From Lachnospiraceae bacterium (GTDB taxonomy: Bacteria > Bacillota > Clostridia > Lachnospirales > Lachnospiraceae): a stretch of 64,000 nt of DNA. The notes under the pieces are model-generated. The model had not been told where the DNA came from. It ran no database searches and was given only the letters and a program-made list of their open reading frames with translations. The DNA lies in the NCBI GenBank assembly GCA_022800815.1, contig JAAWRC010000018.1:1-64000 (forward strand). The letters run 5' to 3'. This document shows positions 51,381 to 60,200 of the stretch, in pieces; the stretch's first letter is position 1, and the number at the start of each line of letters is the position of its first letter. The translations under genes were made by a program, and so were the position numbers.

Positions 51381-52742
51381 TCACACCCCGCCAGGAATTT
51401 CGCCTCCTTCAAAGAGTTCAAAGTCGGCTGCGCCATGCTCGCACTGCGGACAGACAAAGCCCTCGGGAAGTTCGTCTCCCTCGTAGACATAGCCGCACGT
51501 CTGGCACACAAAGCGCTTCACGCCCTCATTGTAGCCATCTTCCGCATAGCCGCCTTCCGGATAGCCCTCTTCATAACCTTCTTCCGGATAACTCCCGGCA
51601 TACTCATCCTCCGGATAGTCCTCTCCGTAATCGTAATCCTCATAGCTCTCGTACTCGCCTTCCAGTCCCTCCTCATATCCGATTTCCTCCAGAAGTCCGG
51701 ATTCTCTTGCCTGAGTCTCACTCTTTATATCAATCTTGAAGCCAGTCAGCCTGGCCGCAAGCCTTGCGTTCTGCCCTTCCTTTCCGATGGCCAGCGAAAG
51801 TTGGTAATCCGGCACGATCACCTGGGCGGTTTTTTCATCGTCGTCCGCCACGACGCAGATCACCTTGGCAGGACTTAATGCGTTTTCAATCAGAATCGCA
51901 GAATTGTCGCTCCAGTTAATGATGTCAATCTTCTCTCCGTGGAGCTCCGCCACCACGGCGTTCACCCTGGCCCCGTTCAAGCCCACGCAGGCCCCCACCG
52001 GGTCCACGTTGGGATCATTGGAATACACGGCCATCTTCGTCCTGGAGCCGGCTTCCCTGGCGATGCTCTTGATCTCCACCGTGCCGTCCTTCACCTCCGT
52101 CACCTCCGACTCAAAAAGCCGCTTTACCAACTCCGGATGGGTTCTGGACACCAGGATCCTGGGACCCTTCGTCATGTCCCTGACCTCGAGAATGTAAACC
52201 TTGATCCGTTCCGTGGGAAGGAAGGTCTCTCCCTTCACCTGCTCGTTTTCATTCAGCATGGCGTCCACTTTTCCAAGATTAATGCTGACGTTTTTACCCA
52301 TATACCGCTGGACGATGCCGGTGACCACCTCTTTTTCCTTCCCGCAATACTGGTTAAACAGAACCTTACGCTCCTCCTCGCGAATCTTCTGTAGAATCAC
52401 GTTCTTCGCATTCTGCGTGGCGATCCGGCCGAATTCCCTCGACTTGATCTGTACCTGAGCCACGTCGCCGAGCCCAAGGTGCGGGTCGATCTCCCTGGCC
52501 GCCTCAAGGGAAATCTGAAGCAGCGGGTCCTCCACGTCCTCCACCACCTCCCGTTCGGCATATACGGAGAAATTGTAGGTTTCCCGGTCCACGATGGCCT
52601 TGACATTGTCCGCTTTCCCGAAATGTGTTTTGCACGCCTGAATCAAAGAATTCTCAATGGCTTCCAGAAGAGTCTCTTTGCTGATGTCCTTCTCCTTTTC
52701 CAAAAGCTCAAGGGCTTCCTTCAATTCTTTATTTTCTTTCAT
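51381..52742 (-). CDS. nusA: Transcription factor NusA with C-terminal rubredoxin-like domain
   Basis: A 453-aa protein. Residues 1-350 are standard Gram-positive NusA: N-terminal domain, S1 (EKEVVTGIVQRYMGKNVSIN), KH1 and KH2 (DPVGACVGLNGARVNAVVAE; LSLAIGKEGQNARLAARLTG). It controls pausing, termination and antitermination. After a Tyr/Glu/Gly-rich acidic linker of about 60 residues comes KRFVCQTCGYVYEGDELPEG and FVCPQCEHGAADFELFE. The paired C-x2-C motifs match the rubredoxin-like domain of rubrerythrins. The ATG at 52742 has AGAGGAGG 8 bases upstream. The NusA part is certain; the metal domain's role is unknown. Confidence 0.95.
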   Translation of the reverse strand: MKENKELKEALELLEKEKDISKETLLEAIENSLIQACKTHFGKADNVKAIVDRETYNFSVYAEREVVEDVEDPLLQISLEAAREIDPHLGLGDVAQVQIKSREFGRIATQNAKNVILQKIREEERKVLFNQYCGKEKEVVTGIVQRYMGKNVSINLGKVDAMLNENEQVKGETFLPTERIKVYILEVRDMTKGPRILVSRTHPELVKRLFESEVTEVKDGTVEIKSIAREAGSRTKMAVYSNDPNVDPVGACVGLNGARVNAVVAELHGEKIDIINWSDNSAILIENALSPAKVICVVADDDEKTAQVIVPDYQLSLAIGKEGQNARLAARLTGFKIDIKSETQARESGLLEEIGYEEGLEGEYESYEDYDYGEDYPEDEYAGSYPEEGYEEGYPEGGYAEDGYNEGVKRFVCQTCGYVYEGDELPEGFVCPQCEHGAADFELFEGGEIPGGV

Positions 52743-52826
52743 TTTTCCGTTTCCTCCTCTTCGCCTCCCCTGGGGGGACGTGTTCTTTCTATAATAAATA
52801 CCGGTTTTCCGTTTCACGTCCGGACT

Positions 52827-53297
52827 TTAAAAATCCAGCGCCAGCCTGATTAATGCAATCTCTCCTTTTTCAAAAGACATCCGCTCCCCCTCTTCCGTCT
52901 CAATCTCCACCGTCCCCCCGTCATAGCCGGACAGGGTTCCCCGAAACTCTTTTTGACGGTTTCTCGGGCGGTACAGGCGGATCTCCACCTCTTCCCCCAT
53001 GCTCCTTGCGAAATCTTTCTCCTTCTTCAAAGGCCTCCCCAGCCCCGGAGAGCTGACCTCCAGAATGTAGCTGTCCGCAATGTAATCTTCCCGGTCCAGA
53101 AGGTCGCTCAGGCTCCGGCTCACCGTCTCGCAGTCATCCACCGTAATTCCACCCGGCTTGTCGATATAAGCCCTCAGATAACGGTTTCCGCCTTCCCTGA
53201 CAAATTCCACGTCCACCAGTTCAAACTCGTTTTCCGAAAGGATCGGAAGCAAAAGCTCCTCGGTCCGCTTTTCAATATCCTCTCTCCGCATCAGCAT
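52827..53297 (-). CDS. rimP: Ribosome maturation factor RimP
   Basis: A protein of about 156 aa. RimP motifs: FELVDVEFVREGGNRYLRAY, DKPGGITVDDCETVSR and SYILEVSSPGLGRPLKKEKD. It assists 30S assembly. I start at the Met 53297, 10 bases after GGAGG; a second Met two codons on is also possible. First gene of the nusA-infB operon, after a hairpin leader. Confidence 0.94.
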   Translation of the reverse strand: MLMRREDIEKRTEELLLPILSENEFELVDVEFVREGGNRYLRAYIDKPGGITVDDCETVSRSLSDLLDREDYIADSYILEVSSPGLGRPLKKEKDFARSMGEEVEIRLYRPRNRQKEFRGTLSGYDGGTVEIETEEGERMSFEKGEIALIRLALDF

Positions 53298-53340
53298 GAC
53301 CACCTGGCCTCCTTTTCTTCCCACCCCATATGCATAAACA

Positions 53341-53364
53341 AAGAGTGGACCTTTGCCCACTCTT
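53341..53364 (-). terminator. Hairpin in the rimP leader
   Basis: AAGAGTGG (53341-53348) and CCACTCTT (53357-53364) pair around an 8-base loop; TTTGTTT follows on the minus strand. It lies 44 bases before rimP, so it may be an attenuator that gates the whole operon. Confidence 0.55.
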
Positions 53365-53563
53365 CATCATCCTGTCATATTTTTATCATATCAACTATAG
53401 CACACTTTGCGGCAAAATGCAAGTGTTTTTGCAATCAAAACAGCAATTTTTGATTGCCCCTTTCTTTCTCCATGTTTTTTTGGTATACTAAAAGTCTGGA
53501 GACCTCGGCGGACGCAGTGCCGACGGCCTCCCCGCAGGCTGAACACAAGTAGGAGATAACGAT

Positions 53564-56308
53564 ATGAATTATGGAAAATCCGGCCTGAAAAAGCAGATTC
53601 ACTCCTGTTCTTCAAAATCTGCCAGGCGAAAAACAAAAGCCGGCGTTTTAACCTTTAAAGCGTTTTTAACCGGCATCCTTGCCCTGATCGTGCTGATGAT
53701 TTCCGTTGGCCTGGGAATGTTCCGCGGCATCTTGAATTCCGCCCCGGACTTAAACACCCTGGACATGTCTCCCAACGCCTCCGCCACGATCATTTACGAT
53801 GCGGAGGGAAATGAAATACAGACTCTCGTCATGGCCGGTTCCAACCGACAGCCGGTGGAGTACTCGGAGATGCCGGAAAATTTGGTCAACGCCTTCATCG
53901 CCATTGAAGACTCCCGCTTCTGGGACCACAACGGCGTGGACATCAAGGGCCTGACCAGGGCCGCATTCCAGGGGCTCGTGTCCGGTGAACTGGACCAGGG
54001 GGCCAGCACCATCACCCAGCAGCTGATCAAAAACGTGGCCTTCGGCGGCGGCATGGAAACCTCCTTCGGTTCCAAGGTCAAGCGGAAGGTGCAGGAGCAG
54101 TACCTCGCCATTCAGTTGGAAAAAACCATGGACAAGGAGATCATTCTCCAGAATTATCTGAACACCATCAATCTGGGGGCAAACACCCTGGGGGTGCAGG
54201 CGGCTTCCGAACGCTATTTCGGAAAGGACGTCAGCGAGCTCACTCTGTCGGAGTGCGCCGTCATTGCGGCCGTCACCAGCAATCCCACCAGGTACAATCC
54301 CATCACCCACCCGGAAGAAAACGTCAAGCGGAGGGACATCGTCCTCGAATACATGCAGGAACAGGGTTACATCTCGGAGGTAGAACAAAAGGAGGCGCAG
54401 GACGACGACGTTTATGCGAGAATCCAGGAAGTGGACGCCGCCAGGGACAGCGAGTCCTCCATATACAGTTACTTTGTGGACGAGACCATCGTCCAGGTCC
54501 TTGCCGACCTGCAGGAAAAAGCCGGCTATTCCGAGACGGAAGCCCGCACCATGCTTTACAGCGGAGGGCTCAGGATCTACACCACCCAGGACCCAAAGCT
54601 GCAAAAAATCGTGGACGAGGAAATCTCCGCCCCGGAAAATTATTCCAACAGCGAGATTCGTTACAGCTTTACTTACCGGCTTTCCGTCACCCACCCGGAC
54701 GGCAACACGGAAAATTATTCGGAAAACAACATCAAGGCCTGGCTTCGCCAGAAAAACGGGGGGGAGCCGGTCAAACTGATCTATGAGACGGAGGAGGAGA
54801 TCCGGCAGATCGTGGCGGAATACCGGGCCACCGTCGTCTCCCGCCAGGATACCATACCGGGCGAGCGGCTGGACATTACCCTGCAGCCGCAGAGCTCCTG
54901 CGTCCTCATGGACCAGGAAACCGGCTACATTCTGGCCATCAGCGGCGGCCGGGGAGAAAAAACCGCCAGCCTGAGCCTGAACCGGGCCACCGACACCCTG
55001 CGCCAGCCGGGCTCCACCTTCAAGGTGCTGACGGCCTTTGCCCCCGCTCTGGACAGCGCCGGCTCCACCCTGGGTTCCGTCTATTACGATGCCCCTTACT
55101 CCCTGAACGAGAAGGACTTCGCCAACTGGTGGGGAAACCACTACGTGGGTTACGCCAATATCCGGGACGGTATCGTCTACTCCATGAACATCATCGCCTT
55201 AAAGTCCCTGATGAACACGGTAACTCCCCAGGTCGGCTACCAGTACGCCCTGGATTTCGGCATCACCTCCCTGGTGGAAAGCAGGACAGACGAGACGACC
55301 GGTGAGGTATTTACCGACATCGGCGCTCCGCTCTGCCTGGGCGGAATCACCGACGGAGTCAGCAATCTGGAGCTCACGGGCGCCTATGCGGCCATCGCCA
55401 ATCAGGGAATCTACACGGAACCCATTTACTATACGAGAATCGTGGACCGCAATGGGAAAATCATCATTGACAACCAGCCGGAGACCCATACCGTGATCAA
55501 GGAATCCACCGCCTGGCTCTTAACCAACGCCATGGAAGGAGTCTGCCAGTATTCTCTTCTGTACGGTCATTCCGACATACCGACCAGCAGAACGGAGACC
55601 AAGCTTGAGGGCATTCCCACGGCGGCGAAGAGCGGCACCACCACCAACACCAACGACATCTGGTTCGTGGGTTATACCCCTTACTACACCCTGGGCATTT
55701 GGCAGGGCTACGACGAGAATGCGGAACTGACCACTGGTCCCGACGTGCGCATCATGTGGCACAACATCATGTCCCGGGCCTGCGAAGGGCTCCCCGCCAA
55801 GGAGTTTCCGGAAAAACCAAGCAATATCGAGGAGGTTTCCATCTGCCATAAATCCGGCAAGCTGGCCGTCCCCGGCGTCTGCGACGCCGACCCCGGCGGA
55901 AACATGGTCTACGCGGAGTACTTCGCAAGAGGTACCGCCCCCACGGAGGTCTGCGACCACCACACCAGGGTAACGGTGTGCCGCTTGAGCGGAGTCCTCG
56001 CCACGGAGTTCTGTCCGGAGCCGCTTCGGGAAAACCGCATTTACCGGACGTTGACCGACGAGGCCACGGGAAATACGGATGACAGCGCCTTTCTCCTTCC
56101 GGAGTCCCTGCGAAACAGCACCTGTCCCATTCACACCGGCTATCCCTTCCCCTTCATGACCGGGGAGGAGCAGCCGTCGGAAAGCGCTTCTCCGGAGGAA
56201 AGCTCCCAGTCACCAAGTCAGACTCCGGTCCAGTCCCCGAGTCAGACTCCCGCACAGCAGCAGACTCCGGCGCCGGAGACACCCGCACCGGAACAGTCTG
56301 CCGGATAG
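53564..56308 (+). CDS. Class A penicillin-binding protein (PBP1A-like)
   Basis: A 914-aa bifunctional cell-wall synthase. One helix (about 27-52) anchors it. The GT51 glycosyltransferase domain has AIEDSRFWDHNGVDIKGL with the catalytic Glu, GASTITQQLIKN and KRKVQEQYLAIQLEK. The transpeptidase has the Ser nucleophile in RQPGSTFKVL, YSMN and the KSGT box (AAKSGTTTNTND). The tail after 860 is a Pro/Ser/Gln/Thr-rich stretch with repeated SPSQTP units. It polymerises and crosslinks peptidoglycan outside the membrane. Confidence 0.95.
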   Translation: MNYGKSGLKKQIHSCSSKSARRKTKAGVLTFKAFLTGILALIVLMISVGLGMFRGILNSAPDLNTLDMSPNASATIIYDAEGNEIQTLVMAGSNRQPVEYSEMPENLVNAFIAIEDSRFWDHNGVDIKGLTRAAFQGLVSGELDQGASTITQQLIKNVAFGGGMETSFGSKVKRKVQEQYLAIQLEKTMDKEIILQNYLNTINLGANTLGVQAASERYFGKDVSELTLSECAVIAAVTSNPTRYNPITHPEENVKRRDIVLEYMQEQGYISEVEQKEAQDDDVYARIQEVDAARDSESSIYSYFVDETIVQVLADLQEKAGYSETEARTMLYSGGLRIYTTQDPKLQKIVDEEISAPENYSNSEIRYSFTYRLSVTHPDGNTENYSENNIKAWLRQKNGGEPVKLIYETEEEIRQIVAEYRATVVSRQDTIPGERLDITLQPQSSCVLMDQETGYILAISGGRGEKTASLSLNRATDTLRQPGSTFKVLTAFAPALDSAGSTLGSVYYDAPYSLNEKDFANWWGNHYVGYANIRDGIVYSMNIIALKSLMNTVTPQVGYQYALDFGITSLVESRTDETTGEVFTDIGAPLCLGGITDGVSNLELTGAYAAIANQGIYTEPIYYTRIVDRNGKIIIDNQPETHTVIKESTAWLLTNAMEGVCQYSLLYGHSDIPTSRTETKLEGIPTAAKSGTTTNTNDIWFVGYTPYYTLGIWQGYDENAELTTGPDVRIMWHNIMSRACEGLPAKEFPEKPSNIEEVSICHKSGKLAVPGVCDADPGGNMVYAEYFARGTAPTEVCDHHTRVTVCRLSGVLATEFCPEPLRENRIYRTLTDEATGNTDDSAFLLPESLRNSTCPIHTGYPFPFMTGEEQPSESASPEESSQSPSQTPVQSPSQTPAQQQTPAPETPAPEQSAG

Positions 56309-56350
56309 AGGAACGGACGAAGCCGCCGGCCATAATGACCAACGCAAACA

Positions 56351-56477
56351 CGGTTTGAAACACACCGAACGTTTGCTTTTGGTAATTATGACCGGCGGCT
56401 TCTGACTTTCCTGACAACTCACTCTCGGTTTGAAACTCACCGATCCTTTGCTTTTGGTAATTATGGCCGGCGCCTTC
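56351..56477 (+). repeat. 52-bp direct repeat with hairpins after the PBP gene
   Basis: Copies at 56351-56402 and 56426-56477 differ at only 5 of 52 positions (common part TTTGCTTTTGGTAATTATG). The first copy also pairs with the inverted GAAGCCGCCGGCCATAAT stretch upstream (from about 56319). Three TTCCTGATC units follow. The frames through it read GHNYQKQ repeats but I see no support for a gene. Confidence 0.7.
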
Positions 56478-56531
56478 CTGATCTTCCTGATCTTCCTGAT
56501 CTGCCCGTCCCTCCGTCCTCCCGCAGTCCCA

Positions 56532-56625
56532 GGAAGGAAACCGCTCCTCTTCCGAAAGATCGAACCAAGAGTCGCCCGGCGGGCGCCTCCCGGACAATCC
56601 CCCAGAAGAGGAGCGATTTTCTTCC
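56532..56625. terminator. Foldback hairpin between convergent genes
   Basis: A 21-base arm at 56532-56552 (centre CGCTCCTCTTC) faces 56605-56625 (GAAGAGGAGCG) with three mismatches. The loop contains a smaller GCCCGGCGGGC palindrome. It lies 17 bases after the reductase stop. Confidence 0.65.
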
Positions 56626-56641
56626 GTGATCATTCCAAAAC

Positions 56642-57265
56642 TCAGCGGATAAAATTGGTCTTCACGGCGGGCACCTCCTCCGGCGGACAGATCCCCGCCT
56701 TCCTTCCAGCCTCAATGCACTTTAACAGCCAGGCCATGTTTTTCGCCAGGGTCTCCATGGTCTGCATACCCTCCTCGTCCTTCGGCGCATCCTCCGCAAC
56801 GCTTCCATGGACCATGTTCCAATACTGGGAGGACACGACGGGCATTTCGTTGATAGTCATGTACTTGTTCATCTGATCCATAGTCGCCGTAGTTCCCGCC
56901 CGTCTGGCGCAGGATATGGCCGCCGCAGGCTTATGGCAAAACAGCGACCTGCCCGCATAGAAGAGCCGGTCCATAAACGCCGTCATCAATCCGCAGGCCG
57001 ATGCAAAATGCACCGGCGTCCCGAAAATGAATCCGTCCGCCGTCTCCGCTTTCTCCAGCGCCCGGTTGACCGAATCGTCGAAGGCGCAGCGGTTGTTCTG
57101 CTTTTTCTTACAGACCCGACAGTCGATACAGGTTGTCGCAAGTTTCTCCACATGGAAAATCTCCGCCTCGATCCCAAGGCTCTCCAGGGTGTCGGCCGCT
57201 TTTTTCAGTGCCGTGTAGGTGGTTCCCTTCTCGTGGGGGCTTCCGTTGATCAATAATACTTTCAT
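56642..57265 (-). CDS. Flavodoxin-fold NAD(P)H-dependent FMN oxidoreductase
   Basis: A 207-aa protein. The FMN phosphate loop LLINGSPHEKGTTYTAL and the GFIFGTPVHFASACGLM segment define the NADPH-dependent FMN reductase family. A cysteine cluster (CIDCRVCKKKQNNRC) near 46-60 is typical of the iron-sulfur-flavoprotein-like members in anaerobes. It probably reduces quinones, nitro-compounds or metals; the partner is unknown. Good ribosome site (GGAGGAAC) before the ATG. Confidence 0.85.
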   Translation of the reverse strand: MKVLLINGSPHEKGTTYTALKKAADTLESLGIEAEIFHVEKLATTCIDCRVCKKKQNNRCAFDDSVNRALEKAETADGFIFGTPVHFASACGLMTAFMDRLFYAGRSLFCHKPAAAISCARRAGTTATMDQMNKYMTINEMPVVSSQYWNMVHGSVAEDAPKDEEGMQTMETLAKNMAWLLKCIEAGRKAGICPPEEVPAVKTNFIR

Positions 57266-57328
57266 GTTCCTCCTCCTTTATATAACAGCCGCTTCCGTTT
57301 CCGGAGCGGCTGACTTTCTGAACAAATC

Positions 57329-59158
57329 TTATTTGCTGTTTCCGGCCCGCTTGCGCATCCGGGAATCCAGGATCTTCTTTCTGAGCCTCAAATGCTCCGG
57401 CGTCACCTCCAAAAGCTCGTCGGCGTCGATGAAGTCCAGAGCCTGCTCCAGGCTCATGATGACGGGCGGCACCAGCTTGAGCGCCTCGTCGGAGCCGGAG
57501 GAACGGGTGTTGGTCAGATGCTTCGTCTTGCAGACGTTGACCTCAATGTCTTCCGCTTTCGCATTGGAACCGACCACCATGCCGGAGTAAACCTTCTCAC
57601 CGGCCCCGATGAACAAACTCCCCCGCTCCTGGGCGTTGAACAGGCCGTAAGTGACGCTCTCCCCGCTCTCGAAAGCGATCAGGGAACCTTGACGGCGGTA
57701 CTGGATATCTCCCTTATAAAGAGCGTAGCCGTCGAACAGCTGATTCATGACGCCGTTCCCCTTGGTGTCCGTGAGGAAATCGCCCCGGTAACCGATGAGC
57801 CCCCTGGAGGGAATGGAAAATTCCATCCTGGTATAGCCCGTGCCCGAGGGGGACATCCCCTGCAGCTCCCCTTTCCGGAGGGAGAGTTTCTGGATGACCG
57901 TGCCGGAAAACTCGTCGGGCACGTCGATGTAGACCAGCTCCATGGGCTCCAGCTTCCGCCCCTTCTCGTCCTGCTTGTAGATGACCTCCGCCTTGCTGAC
58001 GGCAAACTCATAGCCCTCTCTCCGCATGTTTTCGATGAGAACGGAAAGGTGCAGCTCTCCCCTGCCGGACACCTTGAACCGGTCGGCGTCCTCCGTCTCC
58101 TCCACCCGGAGGCTGACATCCGTGTTTAACTCCCGGAAAAGACGGTCTCTAATATGGCGGGAGGTCACGTACTTGCCCTCCGTCCCCGCCAGGGGACTGT
58201 CGTTGACCATGAAATGCATGGCGATGGTCGGCTCGGAAATCTTCTGGAAGGGGATCGGATCCGGATGCTCCGGGGAGCAGAGGGTGTCCCCGATGTGCAG
58301 GTCGGCAATGCCGGAGATGGCCACGATGGAGCCGATCTTTGCCTCCGCCACTTCCACCTTCTCCAGGCCGTCAAACTCGTAGAGACGGCTGACCTTGACC
58401 TTCTTGAACTTGTCCGGATCGTGATGGTTCACCAAGGCCACCTCCTGGTTGACCCGGATGGAACCGTTGTCCACCTTGCCGACGCCGATCCGCCCTACGT
58501 ATTCATTATAATCAATGGTGCTGATCAAAATCTGGGTATCTGCGTCCGGATCCCCCTCCGGCGCCGGGATATGATCAAGGATCGTATCAAACAGCGGCTT
58601 CATGTCCTTCTTCTCGTCCCCCAGGTCCTTCACCGCATAACCGCCCTTGGCCGAGGCAAAGACGAAGGGGCAGTCAAGCTGCTCGTCGGAGGCGTCCAGC
58701 TCCAGAAGGAGCTCCAGCACCTCGTCGATCACCTCACTGGGCCTGGCCTCCGGCCGGTCGATCTTGTTGATGCAGACGATCACCGAGAGATTTAACTCCA
58801 GGGCCTTCTGCAGCACGAACTTGGTCTGGGGCATGGCCCCCTCGAAGGCATCCACCACCAGGATCACGCCGTTGACCATCTTGAGCACCCGCTCCACCTC
58901 GCCGCCGAAATCCGCATGGCCGGGGGTGTCGATGATGTTGATCTTCGTCCCTTTATAAAAAACTGCCGTGTTTTTGGAGAGGATCGTGATTCCCCGTTCC
59001 CGCTCGATGTCGTTGGAGTCCATGACCCGCTCCGCCACTTCCTGATTTTCCCGAAACACGCCGCTCTGCTTTAAGAGCTCGTCCACCAAGGTCGTCTTGC
59101 CGTGGTCGACATGGGCGATGATCGCAATATTTCTTACGTCTTCTCTTGTCGTTTTCAT
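57329..59158 (-). CDS. typA: Ribosome-associated GTPase TypA/BipA
   Basis: A 609-aa translational GTPase. G1 IAHVDHGKTTLVDELL, G3 DTPGHADFGGE and G4 NKIDRPEARP are followed by the domain II and EF-G-like C-terminal parts (SGRGELHLSVLIENMRREGY) and the BipA-specific end. It helps 50S assembly at low temperature or stress. I take the ATG at 59158, 17 bases after AAGGAAG, because the family starts at this point; longer frames run upstream. Confidence 0.96.
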   Translation of the reverse strand: MKTTREDVRNIAIIAHVDHGKTTLVDELLKQSGVFRENQEVAERVMDSNDIERERGITILSKNTAVFYKGTKINIIDTPGHADFGGEVERVLKMVNGVILVVDAFEGAMPQTKFVLQKALELNLSVIVCINKIDRPEARPSEVIDEVLELLLELDASDEQLDCPFVFASAKGGYAVKDLGDEKKDMKPLFDTILDHIPAPEGDPDADTQILISTIDYNEYVGRIGVGKVDNGSIRVNQEVALVNHHDPDKFKKVKVSRLYEFDGLEKVEVAEAKIGSIVAISGIADLHIGDTLCSPEHPDPIPFQKISEPTIAMHFMVNDSPLAGTEGKYVTSRHIRDRLFRELNTDVSLRVEETEDADRFKVSGRGELHLSVLIENMRREGYEFAVSKAEVIYKQDEKGRKLEPMELVYIDVPDEFSGTVIQKLSLRKGELQGMSPSGTGYTRMEFSIPSRGLIGYRGDFLTDTKGNGVMNQLFDGYALYKGDIQYRRQGSLIAFESGESVTYGLFNAQERGSLFIGAGEKVYSGMVVGSNAKAEDIEVNVCKTKHLTNTRSSGSDEALKLVPPVIMSLEQALDFIDADELLEVTPEHLRLRKKILDSRMRKRAGNSK

Positions 59159-59294
59159 ACCTTGCCTGCTTCCTTTATTGATCTCCCTCCCAAAGAAGCG
59201 CCTCAAAAACGCCGGAGGGAGCATGCTTTTATAGACATTCACAGTTCTCTATCTTAGCACACTCCCGCCCTGAATTGCAAGAAAAATATTCGTC

Positions 59295-60200
59295 CTATGC
59301 TTCCCCGCCCCTGATATGCACGTCCAGCTGGCCGTAGGGAATACTGATCCCCGCCTCGTCGAAGGCAAGCTTCATCTGCTCCGTCAGGTCCCAGCGGCAC
59401 TTCCAGTACTCGGAGGTCTTCACCCAGCAGCGGAGTCCCAGGATCACGGCGCTGTCGCCCAGCTCCGACACGTAGACGAAGTGGTCGTCCTCCATGACCA
59501 CCATGGGATGGGCCTCCATGAGGCCGAAGAGCACCTCCTTGGCCTTTTTAAGGTCCGCATCGTAGGAGATCCCCACCTTTAAATCCAACTGCCGCTTCTC
59601 CTGGGCCGTCACGTTGGTCATGCTGCTGTTGGCCAGATTTCCGTTGGGGACCACGATCACCCGGTTGTCCATGGTGACGAGCTCTGTGTAGACCAGACCG
59701 ATCTTGCGGACGGTCCCCTCGTTCTTGTGGGTGTCCTCCACGATGTAGTCCCCCACCTTGAAGGGCCGGATCACCATGATCAGCAGCCCGCCGGCAAAAT
59801 TCCCCAGGCTGCCCTGGAGGGCAAGGCCCAGGGCCACGGTCACGGAGCTGGCCACGGTGGCAAAGGCCGTGGGCTGCACGCCGGCCACGCTTAAGATCAG
59901 AATGATCAGGAGGATATAGCCGACGGCCCGCACCAGGTACTTCACGAATTTGCGCACGGTGATCTCCGCCCCCGCCTTTTCCATGGAGCGCTCCGTCAGC
60001 TTCACGATCATCCGGATGATCTTCTTCCCGATGAAAAACAGGAGCAGGGCCGCCAGCACCCGCAGCCCAAAGGACAGGGCCCTGTCGGGTAGTTCGTCCA
60101 ACATGGTCTGAAACCGCCCTCTTTCGTAAGCCTGTTCAATCTGCTTGACCGCCTCCACCACGTCGACGGCCTGCTCTTCCGCTCCCAGCCAAACCCTCAC
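59295..60200 (-). CDS. Small-conductance mechanosensitive channel (MscS family)
   Basis: A 301-aa MscS. About 50 N-terminal residues precede three helices (TM1 about 44-62, TM2 and the pore helix in SSVTVALGLALQGSLGNFAGG), then the beta domain (RPFKVGDYIV, PNGNLANSSMTNVTAQEKRQ). It opens under membrane tension and releases solutes during osmotic downshock. The start is a GTG at 60200, one base after the glgB stop, with GGAGG inside the glgB end, so the genes are coupled. Confidence 0.92.
   Translation of the reverse strand: MRVWLGAEEQAVDVVEAVKQIEQAYERGRFQTMLDELPDRALSFGLRVLAALLLFFIGKKIIRMIVKLTERSMEKAGAEITVRKFVKYLVRAVGYILLIILILSVAGVQPTAFATVASSVTVALGLALQGSLGNFAGGLLIMVIRPFKVGDYIVEDTHKNEGTVRKIGLVYTELVTMDNRVIVVPNGNLANSSMTNVTAQEKRQLDLKVGISYDADLKKAKEVLFGLMEAHPMVVMEDDHFVYVSELGDSAVILGLRCWVKTSEYWKCRWDLTEQMKLAFDEAGISIPYGQLDVHIRGGEA

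Noticed and set aside
53750..55141. 463-codon open frame on the minus strand
   Set aside because: Antisense to the penicillin-binding protein, whose catalytic motifs are all intact.
56154..56633. 159-codon minus-strand frame with GHNYQKQ repeats
   Set aside because: It begins in the foldback and ends inside the PBP coding region; the repeat peptides come from the 52-bp DNA repeat. No ribosome site or domain supports it.
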